Below the pieces are notes generated by a model, which worked only from the letters and a program-made list of their open reading frames with translations, was not told the DNA's origin and made no database searches. A program made the translations under genes and the position numbers. Positions 6,880 through 15,733 of a stretch of 31,562 nt of DNA are shown in pieces (position 1 is the stretch's first letter; each line of letters begins with the position of its first letter). Origin of the DNA: a virus; the IMG/VR virus record IMGVR_UViG_3300007234_000054, positions 1-31,562 of that record. The stretch is one strand, 5' to 3'.

Positions 6880-7154
6880 TGTCCTACCCCCTGTGTGTAG
6901 ATGTACGCAACGAGAGACAACATGATAAGGATGGTGCCGCCGAGCACAGATAGAATAAGCTTGTCGAGCCTCGCATGTACTCGCCCGGTCGAGGATTGGA
7001 TAGAAGCCTTAATTTCAGCCAGCGTGGTCTTAGTGTCCCCCTCAAAAGCTTCTCGGCGGTCATTCTGTGCTTCGCAGTAGCGCTCATGCGCATTTATCTG
7101 TTGCTGTAGCATCTCAAGACCATGCCTTGCTGTGATGTCAACTGTCTCGTTCAT
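6876..7154 (-). CDS. Coiled-coil protein with C-terminal membrane anchor (XhlA-like)
   Basis: 92 aa. ATG 7154 follows AAGGAG at good spacing; an in-frame upstream ATG at 7205 lacks one. Residues about 10-65 are charged and helical, followed by one hydrophobic segment (LSVLGGTILIMLSLVAYIY). This is the layout of small phage membrane proteins of the haemolysin XhlA type that accompany holins. It lies in the membrane-protein cassette just before the fibre genes. Function is inferred from layout only. Confidence 0.6.
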   Translation of the reverse strand: MNETVDITARHGLEMLQQQINAHERYCEAQNDRREAFEGDTKTTLAEIKASIQSSTGRVHARLDKLILSVLGGTILIMLSLVAYIYTQGVGQ

Positions 7155-7170
7155 CTTGCTTCTCCTTATA

Positions 7171-7644
7171 CTACAGCAAGGCAATGCCGCCATACAGGGC
7201 CGCACCTGCTAGGAACTCGGTCAGATATGCCCACCAGCCACCTACACTAGAGAAGTAAACATTCTTGACGTAGTAATAGGCAGCGACAACTGAGACTGGC
7301 ACAAACCACAGTGGCCATGTGTCGGCGATGGGATAAACTCCGGCGACTAGCGGGGCTACCGCAAGCACGCATGGCGTTCCATAGTGGATCAGCATCTTGA
7401 GCCAGCTTTGCCACGCACCGTCAGGGAAGCCACGAACCAGCGCGTACCCGACGAAGCCGCCCACCCACAGGGTGATCCAGTGAAACTCGAAGGCGTAAAA
7501 TGCGGCCACGATACCCCAGAAGAACAGAATGCCTGAGCGAACGGCACCGGGGAAAGCAACCCACTCCTTGCCGCGCCCATCGATAACGCGAAGCAGCCCG
7601 CCGATCAGGGCGATGGCGAGCCAGATGATCCAGTTATCAGGCAT
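7171..7644 (-). CDS. Polytopic membrane protein
   Basis: 157 aa with five or six hydrophobic segments: IIWLAIALIGGLL, ILFFWGIVAAFYAF, ITLWVGGFVGYALV, VLAVAPLVAGVYPI, LWFVPVSVVAAYYYV and a C-terminal one. ATG 7644 follows GGGAGG. It overlaps the receptor-binding gene by 8 bases. With four membrane proteins in a row, this may be an extra holin, an antiholin or a superinfection-exclusion protein; no family is recognised. Confidence 0.6.
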   Translation of the reverse strand: MPDNWIIWLAIALIGGLLRVIDGRGKEWVAFPGAVRSGILFFWGIVAAFYAFEFHWITLWVGGFVGYALVRGFPDGAWQSWLKMLIHYGTPCVLAVAPLVAGVYPIADTWPLWFVPVSVVAAYYYVKNVYFSSVGGWWAYLTEFLAGAALYGGIALL

Positions 7645-9103
7645 ATTCCGTCCTCCCTTGCCCCCGACGCCCGGCAGGGCCGTCTCCCTGTACTGCCGTC
7701 GAAGTTTGAATAGAGTAGGTGTTGCTGCCCGCTGCGTTGTAGGACGCGCTGGACGTGATGACTTGGAAGCCGGTCGCCGTTGGCAGCGCGTGCGTACCCC
7801 ACGTTATATTGTTGCTATTGATCGTGCTGGTTTCGCTGATGTCTGGCGTTGCGCCAAGATACACGAACGGGCCATCGGCGTTGGCGTTGCCTGTGAAACT
7901 CCCGGTCTCGGGGTCAGAAATAGATGGTGCGGGGAAATTCTGCGTGGCGAGCGATACTGCGCCGGTCGGCATACTCGTGATAACGTCATCGGCGAAATAG
8001 CCCGTTGCATTCCATGTGCCGCCGCCGCCGATGAACATCGGGAACCAGAGGCCGGTGAGGCCCGTAGCGGCACTGCCCTGAGACACGCCGTCTTTGTAGA
8101 ACGTCAAAGTACCGGCATTGAGGCGAACGCCGATCCTGTCGCCGTCCGTCCAAGTGTCTCCGTAGGATGCTCCCGCCTCGCCCGCGCTATCCGTCAACAA
8201 GTTACCCGATGAAGACCTATAGCCGTAGTTCGTCAACGTGCCGTTCGTGTAGGGGTTGGCCGATTTATCGAACGAAAGATCGGTCAACTTACAGATGCCG
8301 ATATATGCCGGGAGGCTCGCGCCGCTCGCTGTCTCAACCTCGAAGTAGATATCGAGGTCGCTATCCATCGCGAGCGTTGCCAAGACCATGCTGTCAGCCG
8401 ACGCTCCTGAATTGCTGATCGTCTGGTTGCCAGTGGAGAACGTAACGGACGAGGTTCGAGAGCCGTAATGGAGCGGGTTCCACGTCGCGTGGTCGCCGGC
8501 ACCCTTGCTCACACTATCGGTCGGGCTGTCGCTCGACTGCGTGACGTTCGTAGCCGTCCAGTCAGAGCCGGAACCTGAATTGACGCCGGTAGACGGGTCT
8601 TTGATGTAGTGCTCGCCTGCAACCGCTGTCGTATCCTTCGGCATCCACTGTCCGTTTGAGTCCGCAACACCAAATGACGTGTAGGCCTCCGTGCCAGATT
8701 GCAGATGGATTTCGCAGGCGTAGCCCTCGAAGTCATCGAACAGCTTTGCGTTCGTTAGGTCAGTCGTTGTGATCGACGCGGCGGCAATGACCTCAGCCCC
8801 GTTGACGAACGCGCCATTGTTGGAGACGTGAATGTGCATCCATGCGGCAGGATCGCGCAAGACCGCCGACGAACTCGCGCCCTCCGCCTCAAGCGTGTAG
8901 TTCGCGTTGATATGAACCTCACCGCCCGTCGCGCCGAGTATCAATTCTTCAGCACCCGTAACAGTGGTCTTCACCCATGCCGATAGCGTCCACGGGGCGG
9001 TGATCGAGTAGGCCAGAGACAATTCCGATCCGCTCGCGAACAGGCCGGAGAACGGGACGATGTAGCCCCTATAGCCGCTCTGAATTAGAGGAAATATCTG
9101 CAT
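7637..9103 (-). CDS. Receptor-binding/tail-spike candidate with LamG-like and SPRY domains
   Basis: 488 aa. Residues about 30-125 (TAPWTLSAWVKTTV ... WMHIHVSNNGAFVNG) look like a LamG/concanavalin jelly roll. Residues about 235-370 carry a SPRY/B30.2 pattern: YIGICKL, DGDRIGVRLN, GTLTFYKDG and GLWFPMF. These lectin-like folds are used by phage tips to bind cell-surface sugars or proteins. The start overlaps the upstream fibre stop (TAATG), so fibre and tip are translationally coupled. It is probably a host-range determinant, by analogy. Confidence 0.75.
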   Translation of the reverse strand: MQIFPLIQSGYRGYIVPFSGLFASGSELSLAYSITAPWTLSAWVKTTVTGAEELILGATGGEVHINANYTLEAEGASSSAVLRDPAAWMHIHVSNNGAFVNGAEVIAAASITTTDLTNAKLFDDFEGYACEIHLQSGTEAYTSFGVADSNGQWMPKDTTAVAGEHYIKDPSTGVNSGSGSDWTATNVTQSSDSPTDSVSKGAGDHATWNPLHYGSRTSSVTFSTGNQTISNSGASADSMVLATLAMDSDLDIYFEVETASGASLPAYIGICKLTDLSFDKSANPYTNGTLTNYGYRSSSGNLLTDSAGEAGASYGDTWTDGDRIGVRLNAGTLTFYKDGVSQGSAATGLTGLWFPMFIGGGGTWNATGYFADDVITSMPTGAVSLATQNFPAPSISDPETGSFTGNANADGPFVYLGATPDISETSTINSNNITWGTHALPTATGFQVITSSASYNAAGSNTYSIQTSTAVQGDGPAGRRGQGRTEYA

Positions 9104-10593
9104 TACGGAAGCCTAAACTGAAGCTCGACCAAGAGACCCTTGGCTGGGGTGGTATGCACCGCATCAACATCGATCCGAAGTTGGTCTCCGGTGGCCACGT
9201 CATCGTTTGACGTATCGATAACAGCGGGAGTTGCCGCCGTGCTACTGTCAGTCTCAGTGCTGTCGATGGTGATCTTGGTCGAAAGCATGTCCGCTGCTTG
9301 AGTGACATTGTGGATTTGGATGTCCATCGTTCCTGTCGTGCCTGCGGTCTGGCAACAAGCCGCAACAGCGACCAGATCGAAGCCATTGAGGACGGAGGGG
9401 ATGCGGAAGAACAGGTCACCTGCGCCATCGCCAGTCTCACAATTCAAGCTGTCGTCGAACACCAGAACGGGGATGACAGCCGTACCGTAAGCGGACCCCG
9501 CTAGTGCATCCGGCGTCACGGCTCGCGTTGCATCAGTTCCAGTTGTGACTTCCGAAGCGATAGCAAGTTCGACCTTGCCAGCTTCAGTGGTTGAAGCGGA
9601 AGGAACTTGCGAAATGACAGTCGTTACCCAATTGTCGGGGGTGTTGTCGTCGGCAGTGAACATGACGACTTTGCCCACAGTATCAAGGCCGGTGTAGTCG
9701 CCGTCTACGTCATTGATACGATCCGTCCCGTCGCGCACAACTGTGATGGCGTTATCTACGTTGACTACTTCAATGACGAAGAACATGCCTTCATCCGCGC
9801 CAATGGCCGGGAGATTGATCGCGACCGTGTTACTCGACGCATTGACCTTATAGTAGGTTCTTGCGTCAGAAGTTTCGACATCGTTTGAAGAAGCTGTCAG
9901 CGTCGTAACAGCGGCGTACCCAAATGCCGCTGCTTGTGCCGCTGCCTCACTAGCGGCTGCATTACTCTCTGAAGTAGCAGCGTTGCTTTCGCTGGTTGCT
10001 GCATTCGTCTCACTGGTAGCAGCGTTAGTTTCTGACGTAGCTGCCGCTGTCGCTGAAGCTGCCGCTGCTACAGCCGGATTAGTGATCCACTCAAGCCCCG
10101 TAGCGCCAGAGTTTACCGCAAGGACTTCGCTAGCGCCCGGCGCTGCAACTTCTTCATCGAAGCTAGTGAGATCGACAGACACCGCGAACTTGAGAGACCG
10201 ATCGATCTCTTCCTGCTGCTGCAAGCAAATGATAGCAAGCTTATCCGCCACACGCTGAAGAACTTCAGGGAAGTAAGTGCCTTGGTTAGACAAGGCCACC
10301 TGTTGATCGATGGGAAGGACGCGCTTTATAACTACAGAGATGCCGGAAGCGATAGGCGTCACTTCGTCTTCAGGGTATCGAACGCTGCCTGTGCCGGGGT
10401 ACTCGGAGACTTCCACGGCGTAGGCAGATGCGCCGGTCCCTTCCGACAGAACCGTCTCAACACCAGTAGCATCGACTACCGACTTCACTTCCAAGTCAGT
10501 GCTGGCGTAGATCACCATGGGAGAGAACGAGAAAGTCGTGGCGCTGCCATTGCCTGCGCGAGTGACTTTGTTCGTTGTGTTTGTCAGAGGCAT
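9103..10593 (-). CDS. Tail fibre with T7 gp17-like N-terminus
   Basis: 496 aa. The first 140 residues (NNTT/FSFSP, SGISVVIKRVLP, QGTYFPEVLQRVADKLA) match the virion-attachment domain of T7-type fibres. About residues 175-225 hold a 7-residue repeat (ATSETNA, ATSESNA and variants), likely a trimeric helical shaft. A beta module follows (INLPAIGADEGMFFVIEV...), similar to one in the head protein at 23244-24053, then a C-terminal beta domain. ATG 10593 follows GGAGAAG. Palindrome copy 4 lies 17 bases upstream of the start codon. It links the tail to the receptor-binding protein encoded just downstream. Confidence 0.85.
   Translation of the reverse strand: MPLTNTTNKVTRAGNGSATTFSFSPMVIYASTDLEVKSVVDATGVETVLSEGTGASAYAVEVSEYPGTGSVRYPEDEVTPIASGISVVIKRVLPIDQQVALSNQGTYFPEVLQRVADKLAIICLQQQEEIDRSLKFAVSVDLTSFDEEVAAPGASEVLAVNSGATGLEWITNPAVAAAASATAAATSETNAATSETNAATSESNAATSESNAAASEAAAQAAAFGYAAVTTLTASSNDVETSDARTYYKVNASSNTVAINLPAIGADEGMFFVIEVVNVDNAITVVRDGTDRINDVDGDYTGLDTVGKVVMFTADDNTPDNWVTTVISQVPSASTTEAGKVELAIASEVTTGTDATRAVTPDALAGSAYGTAVIPVLVFDDSLNCETGDGAGDLFFRIPSVLNGFDLVAVAACCQTAGTTGTMDIQIHNVTQAADMLSTKITIDSTETDSSTAATPAVIDTSNDDVATGDQLRIDVDAVHTTPAKGLLVELQFRLP
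9925..10045 (-). repeat. Tandem 21-bp coding repeat in tail fibre
   Basis: About five imperfect units encode ATSE(T/S)NA heptads that decay into Ala-rich sequence. DNA units differ mainly at synonymous or Ser/Thr positions. Such repeats can change length by slippage and so alter fibre shaft length. Boundaries are approximate. Confidence 0.7.
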
Positions 10594-10610
10594 TTTTCAC
10601 TTCTCCAAGG

Positions 10611-10628
10611 TGACATCACGTGATGTCA
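10611..10628. repeat. 18-bp palindrome copy 4 (perfect, intergenic)
   Basis: TGACATCACGTGATGTCA between the large internal virion protein gene and the tail fibre gene, just upstream of the fibre ribosome site. Confidence 0.97.
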
Positions 10629-10660
10629 TTAAGATACCAAATTACCTGTCAGCGAGCAAA

Positions 10661-13600
10661 TCACGGACCCTCGTACCGTGGCCCTGTCATATACTCATAC
10701 CACTCGATGTCTTCGTACAGCATATCCTCATAGATGGCGCTGCCAGTCTTGTTGATCTGGCCTGATGGGTATTTGAAAGCGATGCCCAACACCGCATTGA
10801 TAGACTTCAACAAGCTATCATCTACCTCACCTTGAAGCGCCTGATCTTTTACCCTGTTCAAACGCCCAAGCAAGGAACCCCAAGCGCCACCACCTTCGAA
10901 ACCTTCGAAGAACGCCGGGATTTCTCGGACAATAGGAATGCCGCCCGTGGCACCTTTGATGCCCTCCCAAGCAGCCCTCTGCTCCCAAGGGTCATCTTGC
11001 TCTTCATCCGGCCAGCCTTCGCGAATGACCGATGCCAACAAACCTTCGACTACGAACAACAACGCCATGTCTGAGGCGTAGCTGGCAGCTTCGAAACCAG
11101 TCTTGAACGGATGCTTGATGTCCACCGCTTTACCAAACTTGGCAGAGCGCTCGTAAGCTACGTTGGCTTTTGCAGCAAAGTAGTTCAGGAACAGAGAGAA
11201 GGATCGCACAAGCTCACTCTGCCGAACATTACGGTGCAACGTGCCGCGTTCGAAAGCGGTCCGCTCTTGGAAGTTACCTGATCCTTGCGACCGTGCGACC
11301 ATGCGATCCCCAAGCTCGGCGGCTTTCTTCGTATCGCCATTAAACTCTTTCAAGCCCTTCTTGTACGCAGCGATCCATGTTACGAAATCGACCATCCTCT
11401 GCGCTTTACGAATGAACAAGAAAGTAGCATCACCCATGTGCTCGCCAACTCGCCCCGGTAAAACTTTATTAAAGAAAGTGCTATTCAAGCTTCGACGTGC
11501 TTCTGTGATATCCTTGTTGAACGCATTCTCACGCTCCATCATGAAGCCAGACTGCTCTGTAACCCACTGAAGCATCCCATACGGGGCCAACAGATTGCCG
11601 GTCTTCATAGGAGAAGTGATGACATCGAACAAAGCGTTTGCCACATACCTGTGGCCGATCTGCACAGAACTTTGGATAAGACCTAGCGGCTGAAGCGCGG
11701 CCACGCTCATGTTGATGCCCATGGCAGAGATAGTGGTGCCCGCCCTTAGCGCACGGAAGCCGCGTTCTGCAAGGTGATGGCGATGCAGTTCTCCGGTGGT
11801 TACGTCGCCTAACCACACATCGATCATCTCCCAGATTTCTTTATGGCCGCTGTCTACGAATGCCTGCTTCAGCTTCTTGTTGTGGACCACCTTGTAAGCG
11901 TCGATGATCGCATCACCCATCTCAAGATCATACAGGACCATGTTTATGTGGTCATTCAAGACGAAGGGGTCTAACTTTACATCCGCGTTAGTACCTTCGC
12001 GAGCTTCAGTGTGGTAATCCTTAGTGTGCGACCGCGTGAACCCGCCTGTGAGAATTGCCTGCTTAGCTTCTTGCACACTCTCTGTGCTGTCGAAAGCCGA
12101 CTTCTCTGTATCGTACTGAAGAGGGTAGTACCCGCCACGATATGTCTTACCCCGGACTTCGAACTCTCGCGCCGGAACCTTTTCAACATCCTTGTTAAAC
12201 CTGCGACGGTGAGCTTCCTTGATTTCGTCGTAGAAGCTGTCGAGATAGTCCCAGACATTTTGTGCGAACGCTAGATCGCGATCACTGGCGTTTTCAAGTA
12301 CCGCATCAAGCTCTTGCTCTGTGAACTGCTCACTATCCAGCAACGCCTGCCTGTTGCCCTCGTTTCCAAGGTTCAACAAGACCGCAATCTTTTCTCGTCG
12401 CTTCAGGCGACGACGCACGTTGGGAACGTATACCTCTTCCCCCATCTTGCTGCGCTCAGACTTAGAGAACATATCGAACATCTGCACTAAATCTTTACTG
12501 ACTTGAGCGGTTCGACGCACAAGACCAATATGCCCCTCTAGATATCCTTCGGTAGTGGCCCGGTCGATGCCACGCTTTACGCTATCGTAGGCAAGGCCCA
12601 GATCATTGAAGCCATCTATCTCGCGCAGAACCGTATCGATGTTCAGAATGTAGGGTGCAAGTTCGACGCCAAACTTATCCTTTCCTTCTCGCCAGTTCCG
12701 CTTCATAGTCTCCCAACGGCTGACAACGGTTTCTTTAGCTACTTCTCTAGCTTCCAAAACTTTCTGACGAGGCTTGAGATTAGCTTCCATCAACTCGACA
12801 ATTTGATCTACCGTCTCGTCTACGGATGCTTCTCGCGCTGCGTTACGGAACTTGTTTTCATCCCTGCCCATCTTATCGAGGGTTTTGATAGTTTGATAAA
12901 GTTCATTCCACTCGCGAAGAGCAAGATCGTTCACGTGAGTTTTCCCATCAGCGTCGAGAACACGCTGTGGGATTTCAGGAATATACGTACCGCTCTCAAG
13001 CGCCTTACGCTGCGCAAACTCTACAAGCTGAGTGCGCTTTTTCTCAGATAGCCGGGGACCAAGTTGGTAATCCGCAAGCTTCTCACGGATCACATCTAGA
13101 TACTCTAGCGGCAGCGTCTTCGGCACTTTCCTCTTAGACAGGAACTTGCTCAGGAACTTGTTACCCTTAGCGATCCTGTCCTTGTACTTGTAGCTCTCTC
13201 GCGCCATCTCGAACGCGAGTATCTGGTTAGTCTTGTGCTTCGCCGCAGCTTCCCAATCCCCAGAGCGAACAGCCTTACGCGCTTTCATGCTCTCGCGCTT
13301 CTGGATAGCCTCAAACTTCTTAGCGTTGATATGGCGCACAATCTGATCTTCCATCAGGGTTCGCGCACGATTGCGGATAACGCTCAGCTTCAGCCTGCCA
13401 AGGCCTCTTTGCTGCCGGATACGAGCCAGTTCGAAGGCCATCATGTCGGCGTACTTGTCAATCGATAGAGCACGGATCGCCTGATCGATCTCTTCTCTTT
13501 CAGACAGGATCGTAGGAAACTCCTGCTCCATCCGTTGCTGTACTTGCGTAGCAACCGCTTCATCGAAAGACGGATTATCCAGAAGTTGATACAGAAAGAT

Positions 13601-15733
13601 ATCAGGCGACATGCCATAAAGCTCAGCGTAGGCTTTGATGTGCTGACCTTTATGGTTTTTTGGTGCGAAGATACGCTGGCCCTCATACTTGGGCAGAGCT
13701 TTCATGGCTTCTTCATCGCCCAAGACTTCCAGCACGCTCTGGTAGTCTAGGCGATCTTTGCCGATACCAAGGAAAGCTTCGTAGATCGGGCGCGTGGACA
13801 GCTCATCACGTACTTGCTGCGTCACATCTTCGCGAAGGTTCTGATACTCCTTATCTACCCGCTTGGCTTCCCTCTTGAGGCGGCGCTTTTCGACAGCATT
13901 CTTGGCACGTTCACGCACGCGCTTAATGCTTTCGAGATAGCTAGCATACGTAGGCTCAGTCATGCCCGCATCCTTAGCGGTCGTGAATAACGCCTGCATA
14001 CCAAGCTCATGTTCGGCTAGATCGAGAGCTTGTGTCTCCTGCTCAGTTAAAGCAGAAGTATCTGTTTCAGATGTGACATCACGTGATGTCACATCTTCTT
14101 CACCATAAGCATTCAGGACATCGCGCTCGGCCTGATCTAACTCTCGGCTATCTGCCTGTTCTTCCGCCTGTGCTTTCGTCAGCCCATCAGCGCGAAACTT
14201 GGTATGCTCCTTAAACTGATCGCCACGCTCTGCCTGAATGACGTTAAGAGCGAAGTCTTCCATGTTAATACGGACATCGCCACCAAGCTCGCGTGCTTCA
14301 TCAAGCTGATCCTGCACCCCAAGCTGCTCATACAAACCTTCGGCAGTGGGGTCTTCCGCGATGATCCGGTCAAGCTCCTCTACAGGAACGTACACGTCGC
14401 GCACGCCTCGCTCTGCGTAAGACATGGCCACGTGCTTGGCTGCTTTCTCAGGATCGCGCTTGGTTAGGGGAGATTTATCTAGCTCCTGCATCAAGCTATC
14501 GACTTCTTGCACCACCTGTTCCGCTTGGCGCTCCTGCCGGATGTCGGACACGAGACGGTACCCGCTGCCGGGGGCGGCAAGGATGGCCGTAGTCTTTAGG
14601 GTCTTGATGGCGATATCGCTAAGGCGCTCGCTCCACTCGTCGGGCGTCCACTCGGCGGACCCATCGGTCATCTGCTTACCAAGCTCTTCGGCAGCGATAT
14701 TGACAACTTCTTGCGCTACCTCAGTGCCGGTCTCTACCCCAACATTCATAGAGTAGTTCAACACAAAATCAGAAATAGCTTGCGTGAACTTGGGATTTTT
14801 ATAGATGCCCTTCAAGCCCTCGCGAAACGCTCGCTTGCCAGTATCGGACAGGGGTTTCAGGAAGGACGCGCCGCCCAGAGTTTCCAACCCAGCGTTGATG
14901 ATGCCCACGCCAAGAGAAGTCCAGTAAGCGACATCAGGGTTCACGCCAGCTTCAAGCTGCTCCACGTAAGACAGCCCAGCTTCTACTTCTCCGACATCCA
15001 TAATCTGATGCCCAACGAAACCAGAGACGCCACCACCAATAGCGCCCGCTGTAACAGTCAAAGGCGCAAAGATACCGCCCGCTAAACCTGTCAACGATCC
15101 AGCGGCAGCGCCAGCGCTGATACGTGCGGCTGCTTCCGGCCTATCTACGGATGCGACACGCTGGCCAAAGAACTCCATCACACCGGCCAGCCCTGAAACA
15201 AAACCTTCAGTATCGTTGCCTAAGCTGCGCAACCTTTCTTGGAGCACCTTCACTCGCGTTTGTGCGTTTTCGCTTTGGGGAGCGGAACGAAGATCAAGAC
15301 CGGCATAGCCTAGCTCACTCATGGTCTCGCCGCGTTCATACCCACGGATCAAACGCTCGATAAAGCTGAGGTTTTTTACGCTGTCGTGGGCCACCTTCGC
15401 GTTGTTCGGGTCCGCCAAGAAATTGGCAGTAGCAGGATCAGCCTTGAGAAACTTATCGAGGCCGTAGATTTCTTCGGTCTTCAAATCGTCTTCGACATAT
15501 TCCAGTGCATCCGGCTCGACGCCGAACTGCTTTGCACGGCGCTGCTTTTCCGCTTCTGCATCCGGGTTGACATCACGTGATGTCTGAAGGTTCGTGATAG
15601 CTGCATCCGAGGCGGGGCCGGTTAAGAACTGCTCTACGCCTGCAACGCCTTCATTAGGCTGATCTACTCTAAGATCAGGGGCAGAGCCTTGCCCTGAGAA
15701 GAACGCATCAAGACCTTTGATTTCTTCAGCCAT
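10661..15733 (-). CDS. Large internal virion (ejection) protein, T7 gp16-like
   Basis: 1690 aa, the largest gene here. Position after gp13/14/15-like genes and before the fibre matches T7 gp16, which forms part of the channel that carries DNA across the cell envelope. The N-terminal third has a Gly/Ala-rich hydrophobic stretch (about residues 205-245), suited to membrane insertion; the middle is long, charged and helical. I do not see the lytic transglycosylase domain that opens T7 gp16. Two palindrome copies are read in frame (TSRDV at residues 51-55 and about 549-553), both in acidic linkers. Start overlaps the upstream stop as TAATG. Confidence 0.8.
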   Translation of the reverse strand: MAEEIKGLDAFFSGQGSAPDLRVDQPNEGVAGVEQFLTGPASDAAITNLQTSRDVNPDAEAEKQRRAKQFGVEPDALEYVEDDLKTEEIYGLDKFLKADPATANFLADPNNAKVAHDSVKNLSFIERLIRGYERGETMSELGYAGLDLRSAPQSENAQTRVKVLQERLRSLGNDTEGFVSGLAGVMEFFGQRVASVDRPEAAARISAGAAAGSLTGLAGGIFAPLTVTAGAIGGGVSGFVGHQIMDVGEVEAGLSYVEQLEAGVNPDVAYWTSLGVGIINAGLETLGGASFLKPLSDTGKRAFREGLKGIYKNPKFTQAISDFVLNYSMNVGVETGTEVAQEVVNIAAEELGKQMTDGSAEWTPDEWSERLSDIAIKTLKTTAILAAPGSGYRLVSDIRQERQAEQVVQEVDSLMQELDKSPLTKRDPEKAAKHVAMSYAERGVRDVYVPVEELDRIIAEDPTAEGLYEQLGVQDQLDEARELGGDVRINMEDFALNVIQAERGDQFKEHTKFRADGLTKAQAEEQADSRELDQAERDVLNAYGEEDVTSRDVTSETDTSALTEQETQALDLAEHELGMQALFTTAKDAGMTEPTYASYLESIKRVRERAKNAVEKRRLKREAKRVDKEYQNLREDVTQQVRDELSTRPIYEAFLGIGKDRLDYQSVLEVLGDEEAMKALPKYEGQRIFAPKNHKGQHIKAYAELYGMSPDIFLYQLLDNPSFDEAVATQVQQRMEQEFPTILSEREEIDQAIRALSIDKYADMMAFELARIRQQRGLGRLKLSVIRNRARTLMEDQIVRHINAKKFEAIQKRESMKARKAVRSGDWEAAAKHKTNQILAFEMARESYKYKDRIAKGNKFLSKFLSKRKVPKTLPLEYLDVIREKLADYQLGPRLSEKKRTQLVEFAQRKALESGTYIPEIPQRVLDADGKTHVNDLALREWNELYQTIKTLDKMGRDENKFRNAAREASVDETVDQIVELMEANLKPRQKVLEAREVAKETVVSRWETMKRNWREGKDKFGVELAPYILNIDTVLREIDGFNDLGLAYDSVKRGIDRATTEGYLEGHIGLVRRTAQVSKDLVQMFDMFSKSERSKMGEEVYVPNVRRRLKRREKIAVLLNLGNEGNRQALLDSEQFTEQELDAVLENASDRDLAFAQNVWDYLDSFYDEIKEAHRRRFNKDVEKVPAREFEVRGKTYRGGYYPLQYDTEKSAFDSTESVQEAKQAILTGGFTRSHTKDYHTEAREGTNADVKLDPFVLNDHINMVLYDLEMGDAIIDAYKVVHNKKLKQAFVDSGHKEIWEMIDVWLGDVTTGELHRHHLAERGFRALRAGTTISAMGINMSVAALQPLGLIQSSVQIGHRYVANALFDVITSPMKTGNLLAPYGMLQWVTEQSGFMMERENAFNKDITEARRSLNSTFFNKVLPGRVGEHMGDATFLFIRKAQRMVDFVTWIAAYKKGLKEFNGDTKKAAELGDRMVARSQGSGNFQERTAFERGTLHRNVRQSELVRSFSLFLNYFAAKANVAYERSAKFGKAVDIKHPFKTGFEAASYASDMALLFVVEGLLASVIREGWPDEEQDDPWEQRAAWEGIKGATGGIPIVREIPAFFEGFEGGGAWGSLLGRLNRVKDQALQGEVDDSLLKSINAVLGIAFKYPSGQINKTGSAIYEDMLYEDIEWYEYMTGPRYEGP
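14074..14091. repeat. 18-bp palindrome copy 5 (perfect; symmetry extends to 28 bp)
   Basis: TGACATCACGTGATGTCA with flanks that continue the perfect inverted symmetry to 14069-14096, the longest in the window. It lies inside the 1690-aa gene in the TSRDV frame. Confidence 0.97.
15568..15585. repeat. 18-bp palindrome copy 6 (17/18)
   Basis: TGACATCACGTGATGTCT; the terminal mismatch is the same base as in copy 2. It is read as TSRDV at residues 51-55 of the large internal virion protein. Confidence 0.95.

Noticed and set aside
7131-7146. GTGATGTCA half-site near the start of the 6876-7154 gene
   Set aside because: The left half is absent; a 9-base match is expected by chance often enough.
7529-8212. 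227-codon rightward open frame
   Set aside because: Antisense to the membrane-protein and receptor-binding genes, with Arg/Cys-rich shadow composition.
7637-10593. Diversity-generating retroelement, as in BPP-1
   Set aside because: The head genes are BPP-1-like, but no reverse transcriptase or template/variable repeat pair is visible in the window.
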